This document shows positions 35,527 through 47,802 of a DNA stretch of 64,000 nt, piece by piece. How positions within the stretch are numbered: the stretch's first letter is position 1; each line of letters opens with the position of its first letter. A program made the position numbers and the translations under genes. The stretch comes from Pseudoxanthomonas winnipegensis (GTDB taxonomy: Bacteria > Pseudomonadota > Gammaproteobacteria > Xanthomonadales > Xanthomonadaceae). Location: NCBI RefSeq assembly GCF_004283755.1, contig NZ_SHMH01000009.1, positions 1-64,000 of the forward strand. Reading direction: 5' to 3'. The notes under the pieces are model-generated. The model was not told the origin of the DNA, ran no database searches, and worked only from the letters and a program-made list of their open reading frames with translations.

Positions 35527-37734
35527 TTAATCCGCCCAGCTGCCCGACTTGGTCGACACCGGCAACACCTGCGCCGAGAGCTGCTTGTCCTGGCCCAGCA
35601 CGCCGATCGCATCGCCCAGGATCGCGGCCGATTCGTGCAGCAGCGGATCGGGGCGCTTGTCGGCCAGCTTCTCGCGCGCGGCATCCTTGACGATGTCGCG
35701 CTCGCTCGCGCCCAGGCCGTCGTCGGCCAGATCGCCGGCCAGCGGGTCCAGCGGCATGCCCAGCTTCTTGCGTTCTTCCTGGCGCGACTTGCGCTGGGCT
35801 TCCTGGCGATCGCGTTCGGCCAGGCGCTCGGCCTCGTTGAGCGTCACGTACTTCTTGGCCTTCTCCGCGCGGAACTGGGCCACGTCCTCGGACCACCACT
35901 GGTATTCCAGGTCGTTCTTGACGCGTGCGTCGTGCAGGGCCTCCAGCTTCGGCAGCAGCGGGGCGAAGTTGCCGTACTGGGTGTGGCTGACCGGCGCGAT
36001 CTTGGTCCACGGCAGCGCGTTGTCGTAGGTGTCCTCGCCGTACTCGGTCGCATCGATGCTAGCCGGGAAGGCGATGTCCGGCACCACGCCCTTGTGCTGG
36101 GTGCTGCCACCGGCCACGCGGAAGAACTGGGCGATGGTCAGCTTCAGCTGGCCGAAGCGCTTGCCGCCCTCGTTGGCCGGCCAGCGGTCCAGGTCGACCA
36201 GGTTCTGCACGGTGCCCTTGCCGAAGCTGGTCTCACCGATCACCAGGCCACGACCGTAGTCCTGGATGGCGCCAGCGAAGATCTCCGAGGCCGAGGCCGA
36301 GCCGCGGTTGATCAGCACCGCCAGCGGCCCGTCCCAGGACACGCCCGGGGTGGTGTCGCCGCTGACCGACACGCGGCCGCCGGATTCGCGCACCTGCACC
36401 ACCGGACCCTGGTCGATGAACAGCCCGGTCAGATCGACCGCTTCGTCCAGCGAACCGCCGCCGTTGTTGCGCAGGTCCATCACCACCCCGTCGATGTGCT
36501 GGCCCTTGAAGCCGTCCAGCAGCTTGCGCACGTCGCGCGTGGCCGAGGTGTAGTTGTTCGGATCGCGGCGACGGCCTTCGAAGTCCTGATAGAACGCCGG
36601 CAGCTTGATCACGCCGATGCGTCGCTCAGGCGTGGCGCCCGAGGCCGGCAGCGTCACGATCTCGCTCTTGGCGGCCTGCTCGGCCAGCTGCACCTTGTCG
36701 CGCACGATGGTCACCGTGCTGTGCGGGCCGTCCATGCCCGCCTCCGGCGCGATGAACTCCAGGCGCACGCGGGTGCCCTTCTTGCCGCGGATCAGATCGA
36801 CCACATCGTCGGTGCGCCAGCCGATCACGTCGGTGAAGGCGCCATCGCTACCCTGGGCCACGCCGACGATGCGCGCACCGGGCTGCAGCTTCTTGGACAG
36901 GTCGGCCGGGCCGCCCGGGACGATCTCGCGGATCACCACCGTGTCGTCCTGGCGCTGCAGCACCGCGCCGATGCCTTCCAGCGACAGCGACATCTGCTGG
37001 TTGAACTGCTCGGCCGTCTTGGGCGTGAAGTAGTCGGTATGCGGGTCCACCGCCGAGGTATAGGCGTTGAGGAAGGTCTGGAACACGTCCTCGCTGTCCA
37101 GCTCGTCCACGCTGCGCTGGATGTTGGCATAGCGCTTGTCCAGCGTCTGGGCGATGGCGTCGGGCTTCTTGCCGGCCATCTTCAGCCGCAGCCAGTCGTT
37201 CATCACCGACTTGCGCCAGATCGCGTCGAGCTCGGCGCTGTCCTTGGCCCACGGCGCCTTCTCGCGGTCGTACTCCCAGCGCTCGTGGGTGGTGAAATCG
37301 AAGTCCGGCTTCTTCAGCAGGCTGCGCGCATAGGCCACCCGCTCGCCGACGCGCTGACGGTAGACCTGGAAGATGTCGTAGGCCGGCGAGAGCTGGCCGC
37401 TCTTGATCGCATCGTCCAGCCGCGTAGACAGCGGCATGAAGCCCTCGATGTCCTTGGCGGTGAAGAACTGCTTGCCGCCGTCCAGCGCATCCAGGTAGCG
37501 CTTGTAGACGTCCTGGGACAGCGCATCGTCCAGCGCGCGCGGGCGGTAGGCGTAGCGGCTGTCGGACAGCAGGCCGTAGACCAGCTTGGAGGTGGTGGAC
37601 TGGTCGGCGGTCGGCCCCATCGGCACCACGCTGGTGCTGGCCGGCTTGCTGGGTGTCACGTCAGGCCGCGCCAGCAGCGCCACCGGGGCGGTCAGGGCCA
37701 GGGCCAGCAGGGTCAGGGTGAGCTTGGCTTTCAT
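35527..37734 (-). CDS. prc: Tail-specific carboxy-terminal protease Prc (Tsp)
   Basis: 735 aa from the ATG at 37734, which begins a signal peptide (MKAKLTLTLLALALTAPVAL); the frame is open upstream. Order: N-terminal Tsp domain, PDZ domain (about 235-320), S41 peptidase core with DLRNNGGGSLDEAVDLTG, catalytic Ser in NRGSASASEIFAGAI and Lys in GETSFGKGTVQ, and a C-terminal Tsp domain. Periplasmic processing and turnover of envelope proteins. Confidence 0.92.
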   Translation of the reverse strand: MKAKLTLTLLALALTAPVALLARPDVTPSKPASTSVVPMGPTADQSTTSKLVYGLLSDSRYAYRPRALDDALSQDVYKRYLDALDGGKQFFTAKDIEGFMPLSTRLDDAIKSGQLSPAYDIFQVYRQRVGERVAYARSLLKKPDFDFTTHERWEYDREKAPWAKDSAELDAIWRKSVMNDWLRLKMAGKKPDAIAQTLDKRYANIQRSVDELDSEDVFQTFLNAYTSAVDPHTDYFTPKTAEQFNQQMSLSLEGIGAVLQRQDDTVVIREIVPGGPADLSKKLQPGARIVGVAQGSDGAFTDVIGWRTDDVVDLIRGKKGTRVRLEFIAPEAGMDGPHSTVTIVRDKVQLAEQAAKSEIVTLPASGATPERRIGVIKLPAFYQDFEGRRRDPNNYTSATRDVRKLLDGFKGQHIDGVVMDLRNNGGGSLDEAVDLTGLFIDQGPVVQVRESGGRVSVSGDTTPGVSWDGPLAVLINRGSASASEIFAGAIQDYGRGLVIGETSFGKGTVQNLVDLDRWPANEGGKRFGQLKLTIAQFFRVAGGSTQHKGVVPDIAFPASIDATEYGEDTYDNALPWTKIAPVSHTQYGNFAPLLPKLEALHDARVKNDLEYQWWSEDVAQFRAEKAKKYVTLNEAERLAERDRQEAQRKSRQEERKKLGMPLDPLAGDLADDGLGASERDIVKDAAREKLADKRPDPLLHESAAILGDAIGVLGQDKQLSAQVLPVSTKSGSWAD

Positions 37735-37969
37735 TCGATGGACTCGCGGCCGCGGGGCCGGTGGAAGCGTGTGGGGAAAGATGCGTGGAACGTTGACAAC
37801 GCCACAGTGCCGAAAGTTGCGCGGGCTGTCACGCACGATGCGAGCCTAGGGGGGAGGCGGTTCCGCAATGTGAACGCGCCCGCACAAGGCGTCCATACGA
37901 CACCGCCGCCAGGCTTAAAGGCCAGGCGGCGGGACAGGGTGCTGCGCGGGTTGGGGCCGGAGGCGCGGA

Positions 37970-38980
37970 TCAGGCGGCCACGCCCGCGCCGGCGGCCTGC
38001 TGGTCGGCGTGATACGACGAGCGCACCATCGGACCCGAAGCGACGTGGCTGAAGCCCAGCTCGTAGCCGTAGACCTCCAGGGCCTTGTAGTCCTCCGGCG
38101 TCCAGTAACGCAGCACCGGGTGGTGGTGCGGGGTGGGCTGCAGGTACTGGCCGATCGTGATCATGTCCACCTCGTGCGCGCGCAGGTCGCGCATGGTGGC
38201 CTGAATCTGCTCGAAGGTCTCGCCCAGGCCGAGCATGATGCCGGACTTGGTCGGGATCTCCGGGTGCTGGGCCTTGAACTGCTTGAGCAGGGTCAGCGAC
38301 CACTGGTAGTCCGCGCCCGGACGGACGTTGCGGTACAGGTCCGGCACGGTCTCGATGTTGTGGTTGAACACGTCCGGCGGATTGGTCGCCAGGATCTCCA
38401 GCGCGCGCTCCATGCGGCCCTTGCCGCGGAAGTCGGGCGTCAGGATCTCGATGCGGGTGCCCGGCGACTTCTCGCGGATCGCGCCGATGCAGTCGACGAA
38501 ATGCTGGGCACCGCCGTCGCGCAGGTCGTCGCGGTCCACGCTGGTGACCACGACGTACTTCAGGCCCATGTCGGCCACGGTGTTGCCCAGGCTGGCCGGC
38601 TCGTTGGCATCGGGCGGCTTGGGCCGGCCGTGGGCCACGTCGCAGAACGAGCAGCGGCGGGTGCAGACCTCGCCCAGGATCATGAAGGTCGCCGTGCCGT
38701 GGCCGAAGCACTCATGGATGTTCGGGCAGCTGGCCTCCTCGCAGACGGTGACCAGGCGGTTCTCGCGCAGCTTGGCCTTGAGGTTGGCCACGGCGTTGCC
38801 CGAGGGGATGCGCACACGGATCCAGGAGGGCTTGCGCAGCACCGGCGCGTCGGCGAACTGCACCGGCGAGCGGCCGATCTTGTCGCCGCCCAGCTGCTTG
38901 GCGCCGGTCTCCAGCGAGGCGGCGGCGGTGGGCGCAGTGACGACCTGCAACGGGATCTGGCGGGGAGCGGGCGTGTCCAT
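37970..38980 (-). CDS. lipA: Lipoyl synthase
   Basis: 336 aa. Radical-SAM cluster CTRRCSFC, auxiliary iron-sulfur cluster ligands in [12 protein letters not shown], and the C-terminal RSSYHA serine motif are all present. It inserts sulfur into octanoyl groups to make lipoyl cofactors. lipB, often adjacent in related genomes, is not seen in the 345 bp upstream, which hold repeats instead. Confidence 0.95.
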   Translation of the reverse strand: MDTPAPRQIPLQVVTAPTAAASLETGAKQLGGDKIGRSPVQFADAPVLRKPSWIRVRIPSGNAVANLKAKLRENRLVTVCEEASCPNIHECFGHGTATFMILGEVCTRRCSFCDVAHGRPKPPDANEPASLGNTVADMGLKYVVVTSVDRDDLRDGGAQHFVDCIGAIREKSPGTRIEILTPDFRGKGRMERALEILATNPPDVFNHNIETVPDLYRNVRPGADYQWSLTLLKQFKAQHPEIPTKSGIMLGLGETFEQIQATMRDLRAHEVDMITIGQYLQPTPHHHPVLRYWTPEDYKALEVYGYELGFSHVASGPMVRSSYHADQQAAGAGVAA

Positions 38981-39055
38981 GGCGTCATTCTATCGCCTGG
39001 GCCTCGCCCCCGCCGCCGCGGGCGTCCCGCCCCACGGAACGCAGCAATGCGATGT

Positions 39056-39126
39056 GGGAGCCGGGAGGTGGTGGGAGGTGGGAGCCGCCATGGCGGCGAT
39101 GAGGCTCCACCGACGATGCCTATCGC
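39056..39126. repeat. Partial REP element, copy 6
   Basis: Only the second half of the composite element: GGGAGCCGCCATGGCGGCGA followed by CTATCGCCGCCGTTGCC. Otherwise 38981-39325 holds only the terminator at 39192. Confidence 0.7.
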
Positions 39127-39191
39127 CGCCGTTGCCCCCCAACGCAGCCGCAACGCCCACACGGCCGGCCGTCGACCCAAAAAACAGGCAA

Positions 39192-39226
39192 TAAAAAGCC
39201 CGAAACAGCTTGCGCCAGTTCCGGGC
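39192..39226 (-). terminator. Rho-independent terminator of the AsmA-like gene
   Basis: Minus strand GCCCGGAAC, 11-base loop, GTTTCGGGC, then TTTTT. It lies 100 bases after the stop at 39326. Confidence 0.7.
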
Positions 39227-39325
39227 CTGCTCCCTCCCCCACGTCGGGATGCGGGTCAATCCTGCGCCCCCCGCGAGGACATTGCACGCTGCAGTGCAAA
39301 ACGAACGCCTGCTGCGAGCTGAACC

Positions 39326-41524
39326 TCAATCCAGATAGCCCGGCTGGGCCTCGTACCAGCGCTTGGCGCCCAGCACATGGAAGGTATGGGCGCCGTTGCG
39401 CAGCTCCACCGCCGCGCCCAGCACGCCCCAGCGCGCGTAGAGATCACCCTGCGCCTTGTCGCGGCCCTGCAGACGGAAACGCCCGACCAGGTCGAAGCGG
39501 TCGTTGCGCGCGTCGATATCGTCCAGCACCAGGTCGTGCTGGCGCCAGCGCACGCGCGTGGACGCCCGCACCGTGCCGGCATCGACCAGCTTGACCATCC
39601 AGCCCGGGTAATCGCGATCCTGCGAGAACAGGTCCAGCAGGAAGCCCACATCCTTCATCTGCGTGGACACCGTGCCTTGCACCGCCAGGCGCTCTTCGGC
39701 CACGTCCATCTGCGCGCGCGGCAGCGACACGTTGGCCCACCAGCCGCTGCGGCTCAGCCCGGCATGGGCGAAGCTGATGTTCTTCAGCGCGACCGTGCTG
39801 CCATCCACGGCGAAGCGCTGGCGCTGCAGGTCGGCGCGCTTGAGCCGCAGGTCTACGTCCACATCGCCGCGCATCGCCAGCCCCGCCGCCCGCACCTGGG
39901 CCGCGCGCGCGGCGATGCGCGCCTGGCCGTTGCCCGCCTGGCCGGCCGCATCCAGCGCCAGCTGACCGGTCAGCGTGCCCGAGCCGCCGTCGAAGCGCAG
40001 ATGGTCATTGGGCAGGAAGCGGTTGTACGCCCGCAGGTCCGGCACCTGGGCATTGGTGAAGGTCGCCTGCGCCTTGAGCGACTCGCGCGCCTTGGCCAGG
40101 TCGGCGTCGCTGTCGGTATGGAGCTTGAGGTCCTTGCCGCGGATGTAGGGCCGCTTGAGCTGGTCGATCGCGGCGACGCTGTAGTCGGTCAGCGCCACGT
40201 CCACGCGCGAGCGCGGCCGCCCGCCCTCGCCGGCTTCCAGCCGCGCCTTGGCGCTGCCGGTGCCGGTCACGCGCTGGGCCACCACGTCGGCCTGCGCCTG
40301 CACGTGCGGGATCTCCAGGTGGCTGCCCACGGCCAGCACGCCGTGGTCCAGCGTGACATCGCCCTGCACCCGCCCGGCGCCGTCCAGCGACAGCCAGGGC
40401 ACGTTGACGAACAGCGAGGTGACCCACTTGAGTGAACTGAACTGCCATTGCCCGGCCAGCCGCCCGGACGTGCGCGGCAGCAGCGTGCGCGGCTGCTCGA
40501 ACGGGATCCGCGTGCCATCGGCGCGCAGGTCCGCGTCGAGCGCCAGCACGCCCTCGGTCTGCGGCGGCATGTTGGCCTTCAGATGCAGATCGCGGTCGAC
40601 CGAGAGCTGGGCGGTCAGCGTGCTGCGATGCACCTGCCCGTGCACATCGGTGATCACCACCGGCATGCGCCAGGACAGCACGCCGCCCGGGGCCAGTTCG
40701 GCCTGTACCAGCTTCAGCGCCCCCTGCACGCGGCCCTGGCCGGGCTGCAGGGTGAGTTCGAGCTTGCCCGCGTCGCTCTGCCGGGCCGCCAGCGCCGGGG
40801 TGCCGCCGGCCACGTCGAGCGCGATGCGCATGCGCCGCAGCTTCTGGATGCCCTTGGCCTGGGCGCGCGTGGTCGGCGTCATCGCGAACTCGCTGCCCAG
40901 CGTGGCGTCCTCCAGCAGCGCGACCTGGCCATAGCCCAGGCGCAGATGTTCGAAGTGCGCGGTGGAGGGCAGCAGCTCGGCCGGGCCGCCGCGCAGGCGC
41001 TTGGTGAAGCCCACCTTGGCCTTGCCCTGCCCCTCCAGCGTCAAGGGCCCGAGCGTGCCGCCGCGCACGCTGTCGCTGGTGATGGCCGGGAAGTTGAGCA
41101 GCCAGCCCCCCGGGCGCACCGGCGGCGGCGGGATCTCCTGCGCCACGCTGGCGATCTGCCCGGTCACCTCGGTGGCGCGCACGCGCGGCACATAGACTTC
41201 CTTGTGCACCAGGTTGAGCAGCGAGATGTGCCCGGCCACGCGATCGGCCTGCATGGTCCACACCACGCGCCCGACATGGCCGCGCAGCGACACCTTCCAC
41301 AACACGATCTCGCCCGGCCACCAGGTCAGCGCCGGGCCCCAGTGCATGGCGAACTTCTCCGGCTTGCGGTTGACGCTCCACGGCCCCAGCGGCGTGTTGA
41401 GGTAGAGATTGCCGGCGACCAGATAGGCCGCGTAGCAGCCCAGCAGCAGCCAGGCCAGGCGCCGCATCCAGCGGCGCAGGGGGGATGGACGGCGCTGGGC
41501 CGTCGCGGCGTCGGAAGCGTTCAT
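39326..41524 (-). CDS. Large AsmA/YhdP-like inner-membrane-anchored periplasmic protein
   Basis: 732 aa from the ATG at 41524 (ATG 41536 possible; no strong ribosome-binding site). One N-terminal TM helix (RLAWLLLGCYAAYLVAGNLY), the rest soluble and beta-rich with repeating amphipathic strands as in AsmA/TamB/YhdP proteins thought to bridge lipids across the periplasm. No exact subfamily recognised. Single gene. Confidence 0.65.
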   Translation of the reverse strand: MNASDAATAQRRPSPLRRWMRRLAWLLLGCYAAYLVAGNLYLNTPLGPWSVNRKPEKFAMHWGPALTWWPGEIVLWKVSLRGHVGRVVWTMQADRVAGHISLLNLVHKEVYVPRVRATEVTGQIASVAQEIPPPPVRPGGWLLNFPAITSDSVRGGTLGPLTLEGQGKAKVGFTKRLRGGPAELLPSTAHFEHLRLGYGQVALLEDATLGSEFAMTPTTRAQAKGIQKLRRMRIALDVAGGTPALAARQSDAGKLELTLQPGQGRVQGALKLVQAELAPGGVLSWRMPVVITDVHGQVHRSTLTAQLSVDRDLHLKANMPPQTEGVLALDADLRADGTRIPFEQPRTLLPRTSGRLAGQWQFSSLKWVTSLFVNVPWLSLDGAGRVQGDVTLDHGVLAVGSHLEIPHVQAQADVVAQRVTGTGSAKARLEAGEGGRPRSRVDVALTDYSVAAIDQLKRPYIRGKDLKLHTDSDADLAKARESLKAQATFTNAQVPDLRAYNRFLPNDHLRFDGGSGTLTGQLALDAAGQAGNGQARIAARAAQVRAAGLAMRGDVDVDLRLKRADLQRQRFAVDGSTVALKNISFAHAGLSRSGWWANVSLPRAQMDVAEERLAVQGTVSTQMKDVGFLLDLFSQDRDYPGWMVKLVDAGTVRASTRVRWRQHDLVLDDIDARNDRFDLVGRFRLQGRDKAQGDLYARWGVLGAAVELRNGAHTFHVLGAKRWYEAQPGYLD

Positions 41525-41562
41525 CGGGCCAAGCATGCCCGACGCGTGTGTTCAGGACGTAT

Positions 41563-41592
41563 GCGCGGCCGGCGGCGACCGCCGGGCCGCGC
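41563..41592 (-). terminator. Hairpin after DAHP synthase gene
   Basis: GCGCGGCCGGCGG pairs with CCGCCGGGCCGCGC around a CGA loop, with one bulged G, within ten bases of the stop. No T tract. Confidence 0.45.
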
Positions 41593-41598
41593 GCGGGG

Positions 41599-42672
<1,074 letters not shown>

Positions 42673-42727
42673 CTTGAAGTCTCGTGTCGTCGGATCGGTG
42701 GGGTACGTGGACCGCCGGGCTGGCAAC

Positions 42728-42757
42728 AAAAAAGCCGCCAGGGTTGCTGGCGGCTTT
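42728..42757 (-). terminator. Attenuator terminator before DAHP synthase
   Basis: Minus strand AAAGCCGCCAG, loop CAACC, CTGGCGGCTTT, then a run of T: a perfect intrinsic terminator located between the leader peptide stop and the structural gene. A short hairpin CTGAAG/CTTCAG (42768-42784) lies just upstream over the leader stop codon and could serve as pause or competing element. Confidence 0.8.
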
Positions 42758-42780
42758 CGGGATGCGTCTGAAGGGTTTCT

Positions 42781-42855
42781 TCAGGGTGAACGCGCTCCTT
42801 CCTCCGCCTGTGGCTTCGGAAACCAAAAGTAATAGCGGGCGCGGTGTGCGTTCAT
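42781..42855 (-). CDS. Aromatic amino acid leader peptide
   Basis: 24 aa beginning MNAHRARYYFWFPKP: five of six consecutive codons are Tyr or Phe or Trp apart from none interrupting (Y-Y-F-W-F). The stop is 24 bases before the terminator hairpin. This is the classic architecture of ribosome-mediated attenuation, here responding to all three aromatic amino acids. The ribosome-binding site before the ATG is weak. Confidence 0.85.
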   Translation of the reverse strand: MNAHRARYYFWFPKPQAEEGARSP

Positions 42856-42951
42856 GGGCAGCATTGATACCACGGCTTTTGCGCCGACGCGACTGTTTCA
42901 TAGGCAACTCAGGCAATGCACGATCGGGCCGATCCTTCGCCGCATGATTCA

Positions 42952-44058
42952 ATGCCGCCCATGCCCGCCCCGCCCCGACTGGAAGACCTGCGCCGCTACG
43001 CGGTCGCGCGCAGCCTGTTCGCCCCGACCACGCTGGCCGGCGCGATCGCGAAGCTGGGCTTCGTCCAGGCCGATCCGATCCGCGCCCCGGCGCGCGCGCA
43101 GGACCTGATCCTGCGCCATCGGGTCAAGGACTACCGCGCCGGGGACCTGGAACGCCGCTACGCGCGGCTGCAGGTGGAGGAGGACTTCCTGGTCAACTAC
43201 GGCTTCCTGCCGCGCCCCCTGCTGGCACTGCTGCATCCGCGCCAGGTCAAGGCCGCCTGGGACGCGCAGACCCGGCGACGGGCCAACGAGGTGTTGGCCT
43301 ACGTGCGCGAACACGGCGCGGTGCATCCGCGCCAGGTCGAGCAGCACTTCGCCCATGGCCGCGTGCGCAACTACTGGGGCGGCTCGAGCAATGCCACCAC
43401 CCAGTTGCTCGACGGCCTGCATTACCGCGGCCTGCTGCGGGTCAAGCGGCGCGACAGCGGCACGCGGGTCTACGAGGCCGTGGCGCATGCGCCGGCGGAC
43501 GACGCGCCGGCCGCCCGCGCCGAACGCGCCGCGGCGCTGCTCGACCTGGTGGTGCGCAAGTACGCGCCGCTGCCTGCCACCAGCCTGGTCTACCTGGCGC
43601 GCCTGCTCGGCGGCGGCGCGCCGCATCTGAGCGACGAACTGCGCGATGCCCTGCGCCTGGCGCGCCAGCGCCTGGCCCAGGTGCGCATCGACGGCACCGA
43701 CTGGTACTGGCCCGCCGACGAACATCCGCGAGCGCGCCGTTACCGCTTCGACGAGCAGCTACGCCTGCTGGCGCCCTTCGACCCCATCGTCTGGGACCGG
43801 CGCCGCTTCAGCCTGTTCTGGGACTGGACCTACAAGTTCGAGGCCTATACCCCCGCGGCCCGGCGCCAGTTCGGCTACTACGCCCTGCCGATGCTCTGGC
43901 GCGGGCAGGTGATCGGCTGGGCGAACCTGACCTCGCGCGAAGGCCAGCTGGAGGCAGCGACCGGTTATGCGGCGGGCGCGGCGCCCAGCGAGGCGGCCTT
44001 TGGCCAGGCGCTGGACGAGGAACTGGCACGCATGCGCCAGTTCCTCGCACCGCGCTGA
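42952..44058 (+). CDS. YcaQ-like winged-helix protein (crosslink-repair DNA glycosylase family)
   Basis: 368 aa from the ATG at 42952 (ATG 42961 equally possible; the promoter region is shared with the leader on the other strand). The family motif GFVQADPIRAPARAQDLILR near the N-terminus contains the QxD residues used by interstrand-crosslink glycosylases of the YcaQ/AlkX family. KFEAYTPAARRQFGYYALPM is also typical. Likely DNA repair. Confidence 0.8.
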   Translation: MPPMPAPPRLEDLRRYAVARSLFAPTTLAGAIAKLGFVQADPIRAPARAQDLILRHRVKDYRAGDLERRYARLQVEEDFLVNYGFLPRPLLALLHPRQVKAAWDAQTRRRANEVLAYVREHGAVHPRQVEQHFAHGRVRNYWGGSSNATTQLLDGLHYRGLLRVKRRDSGTRVYEAVAHAPADDAPAARAERAAALLDLVVRKYAPLPATSLVYLARLLGGGAPHLSDELRDALRLARQRLAQVRIDGTDWYWPADEHPRARRYRFDEQLRLLAPFDPIVWDRRRFSLFWDWTYKFEAYTPAARRQFGYYALPMLWRGQVIGWANLTSREGQLEAATGYAAGAAPSEAAFGQALDEELARMRQFLAPR

Positions 44059-44230
44059 GGTCGCGAAGTGCAGCTAGGCGGGGAAATGTCGTGCCGCCGC
44101 ACCGGAGTTGTCGGCAGGTAGCGCAGGCACAAAGACAAGCGCATGTAAGGCCCATGCTGCCCGCGTTCATGCTGCGCGTAGCAGGCGATGACTCAGAGGG
44201 TCTTGCCCAGCGGTTTCTGGTCGTCCTCAA

Positions 44231-45241
44231 TCAAGGTTTCAAGCGTCGTTTGATCTTGTTCTCGATGGCGGCCAGATCCGCCTCGTCGGCGACGTCGGCC
44301 GCCTGTGCTTCCTGCTTCTTGCGCTGTTCGTCGAAGGCGAGATACCGCTCGTTAGTCTGCGCTTCCATCTGCGCGTGGCTGACAGACCCAGCGTTCGCCA
44401 ACAATGGAAATCCATTGGAGGTGATGATCTGGCCTACGTTCTCCATCCAGAAGCGCATGTGAATCTCCTGGCGATTCTTGGCGCGCAGCTCGGCGGTCTC
44501 CAGGAAGATCGTCACCAGCCGGTTGAGGGTATCTATCTCGTCCTCGCTCAGGTAGTTCTTTGCGATCACGATGTCTTGCTTGCGTACCCGCCCGCCGCTC
44601 CATGCGCGCAAACCGAAATGTGGATCGCCGGCATCGGCCCGCGCCAGAATGAGCTCCGCCGCGGTCTTGCGCGTGACTGCATAGATCAGCAGGTTCTGCA
44701 CGGTCGCGAAGAAGATCTGCGTCGCACGATCGGTCTTGTCGTAGTCCACGCTCAGTGCGAACAGATCACGCACCTTCTGGTAGAAACGCTTTTCTGAGGC
44801 GCGAATATCGCGGATTCGCGCCAGCATCTCGTCGAAGTGGTCTGGTCGACCATCCGGATTTTTCAGGCGCTCGTCGTCCATGACAAAGCCCTTGAGCAGG
44901 TACTCACTGAGCGTGGTAGTCGCCCAACGGCGGAACTGCACCCCACGCCGCGACCGCACCCGGTAGCCCACGGCCAGGATGGCGTCCAGGTTGTAAAGCA
45001 TGACCGGCCGGCGCACCTCGCGCCCGCCCTCGCGCTGAACCACCGAGGATTCCTCGGTAGTTCGTTCAGGCTCTAACTCTTTGTCCGAAAAGATGTTTTT
45101 CAGATGCAGGCTGATGTTATCGGATGTAACGTCGAAGAGTTCCGCCATCTCTGCCTGCGTCAGCCAGACGGTCTGGCCTTCGGCGCGGAGCTGGATACGA
45201 CTCTTGCCATCTTCGCTGGTGTAGAGGATCAACTCGCTCAT
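44231..45241 (-). CDS. RhuM-family protein with C-terminal frameshift
   Basis: 336 aa. LILYTSEDGKSRIQLRAEGQ, TVWLTQAEMAELFDV, NLDAILAVGYRVRSRRGVQF and RRWATTTLSEYLLKGFVMDD are the signature of RhuM (named for a Salmonella pathogenicity-island gene), common in type I restriction and other mobile loci; biochemical role unknown. After ENKIK the frame ends in RRLKP, but another frame continues TTLETLIEDDQKPLGKTL to a stop at 44193, which looks like the original end; one base seems to be missing. Base composition is less GC-rich than neighbours, suggesting transfer. Confidence 0.75.
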   Translation of the reverse strand: MSELILYTSEDGKSRIQLRAEGQTVWLTQAEMAELFDVTSDNISLHLKNIFSDKELEPERTTEESSVVQREGGREVRRPVMLYNLDAILAVGYRVRSRRGVQFRRWATTTLSEYLLKGFVMDDERLKNPDGRPDHFDEMLARIRDIRASEKRFYQKVRDLFALSVDYDKTDRATQIFFATVQNLLIYAVTRKTAAELILARADAGDPHFGLRAWSGGRVRKQDIVIAKNYLSEDEIDTLNRLVTIFLETAELRAKNRQEIHMRFWMENVGQIITSNGFPLLANAGSVSHAQMEAQTNERYLAFDEQRKKQEAQAADVADEADLAAIENKIKRRLKP

Positions 45242-45357
45242 GCATTCACAGGCTCGTCAGGCGCAGGAGGAACAACGGATGCCATCTGGATCATCATCAT
45301 CGGTCTTTCGGACAACTCTAGCTTGATGGCCGATTCCCTGACACGCAGGGACGCTCC
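45238..45357 (-). pseudogene. C-terminal remnant of an unknown gene upstream of RhuM
   Basis: A frame open from the TAG at 45358 reads RESAIKLELSERPMMMIQMA and ends VVPPAPDEPVNA, with its stop overlapping the RhuM start (ATGA). The tight overlap argues that it once was a coupled gene; the rest is gone. Family unknown. Confidence 0.45.
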
Positions 45358-45483
45358 CTAGCGGCGGTAATCAGGCCGATCTTGCCCGGTCGGCGACCGG
45401 CGGGCTCGGTGATCGATCCCGGTTGACTCGCTCCCTCGCTTGCGTCCAAGCCCGCACAAGAATCGATCACCTCGCTGCGCCAT

Positions 45484-45512
45484 AAAAAAAGACCCCGCCT
45501 TGCGGCGGGGTC
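45484..45512 (-). terminator. Terminator of groES-groEL
   Basis: Minus strand GACCCCGCC, loop GCAA, GGCGGGGTC, then seven T. About 40 bases after groEL. The 45361-45483 stretch beyond it holds no recognisable feature. Confidence 0.9.
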
Positions 45513-45551
45513 CTTGTCGTACAGCAGCAGCGGTGAGGCTGCGCGGCGGAC

Positions 45552-47198
<1,647 letters not shown>

Positions 47199-47254
47199 TT
47201 ACCTCGATTGTTCTTGGATAATGGGGATGAGAGAAAGCGGACGTCGCGCCGGCC

Positions 47255-47545
47255 TTAGCCGATGGTCGCGAAGATGTCGTCTTCCTTCACCACCAGGTAC
47301 TCGGTGCCGTCCAGCTTCACTTCCGTGCCGCTGTACTTGCCGAACAGGACCTTGTCGCCGACCTTGACCTGCGGGGCGCGCACCGAACCGTTGTCCAGGA
47401 TCTTGCCGGCGCCGACGGCGACGACCTCACCCTTGATCGGCTTCTCGGTGGCCGAGTCGGGGATCACGATGCCGCCCGCGGACAGCTTTTCTTCTTCCAT
47501 ACGCTTGATGACCACGCGGTCGAACAGCGGCTTGATGTTGCTCAT
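47255..47545 (-). CDS. groS: 10 kDa co-chaperonin GroES
   Basis: 96 aa with the mobile loop [20 protein letters not shown] and the roof region; GAGGA before the ATG. First gene of the groESL operon, under the CIRCE element at 47593. Confidence 0.97.
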   Translation of the reverse strand: MSNIKPLFDRVVIKRMEEEKLSAGGIVIPDSATEKPIKGEVVAVGAGKILDNGSVRAPQVKVGDKVLFGKYSGTEVKLDGTEYLVVKEDDIFATIG

Positions 47546-47592
47546 GTCAATCCTCTTAAGTGATTGATTGGACTAGGAAAGGGCCGGCGATG

Positions 47593-47619
47593 TTAGCACT
47601 CGTCCATGACGAGTGCCAG
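47593..47619 (-). promoter_or_regulatory. CIRCE element (HrcA operator) of groESL
   Basis: TTAGCACTC - nine bases - GAGTGCCAG on the plus strand. One arm is the exact consensus; the other matches six of nine (consensus GAGTGCTAA). Located about 50 bp before groES, as expected for heat-shock repression by HrcA. Confidence 0.9.
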
Positions 47620-47762
47620 CACACCGGGAACGCCAAGACCCAGCGCCAGGACGGCTCGGGGGGCTGACAGGGCAGATGGGGCGCTCGGGCAGGCCTTTCA
47701 AGGCGGCCGGCGAGAATTTCTTGCGAAGGCGCCTGCGGCAGACGGGGCGATTCGGCGCCGCC

Positions 47763-47802
47763 AAAAAAAGAAGCGCACGCATGTGCGGCATGCGTGCGCT
47801 TC
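47763..47802 (-). terminator. Strong minus-strand terminator with no assigned gene
   Basis: GAAGCGCACGCATG / CATGCGTGCGCTTC is a perfect 14-bp stem with a 5-base loop, followed on the minus strand by seven T. No protein gene lies upstream on that strand between 47803 and 48156, so it may end a small RNA or shield groES from read-through. Confidence 0.75.

Noticed and set aside
38981..39325. lipB or another gene upstream of lipA
   Set aside because: The stretch contains only REP fragments and a terminator; no frame resembles an octanoyltransferase.
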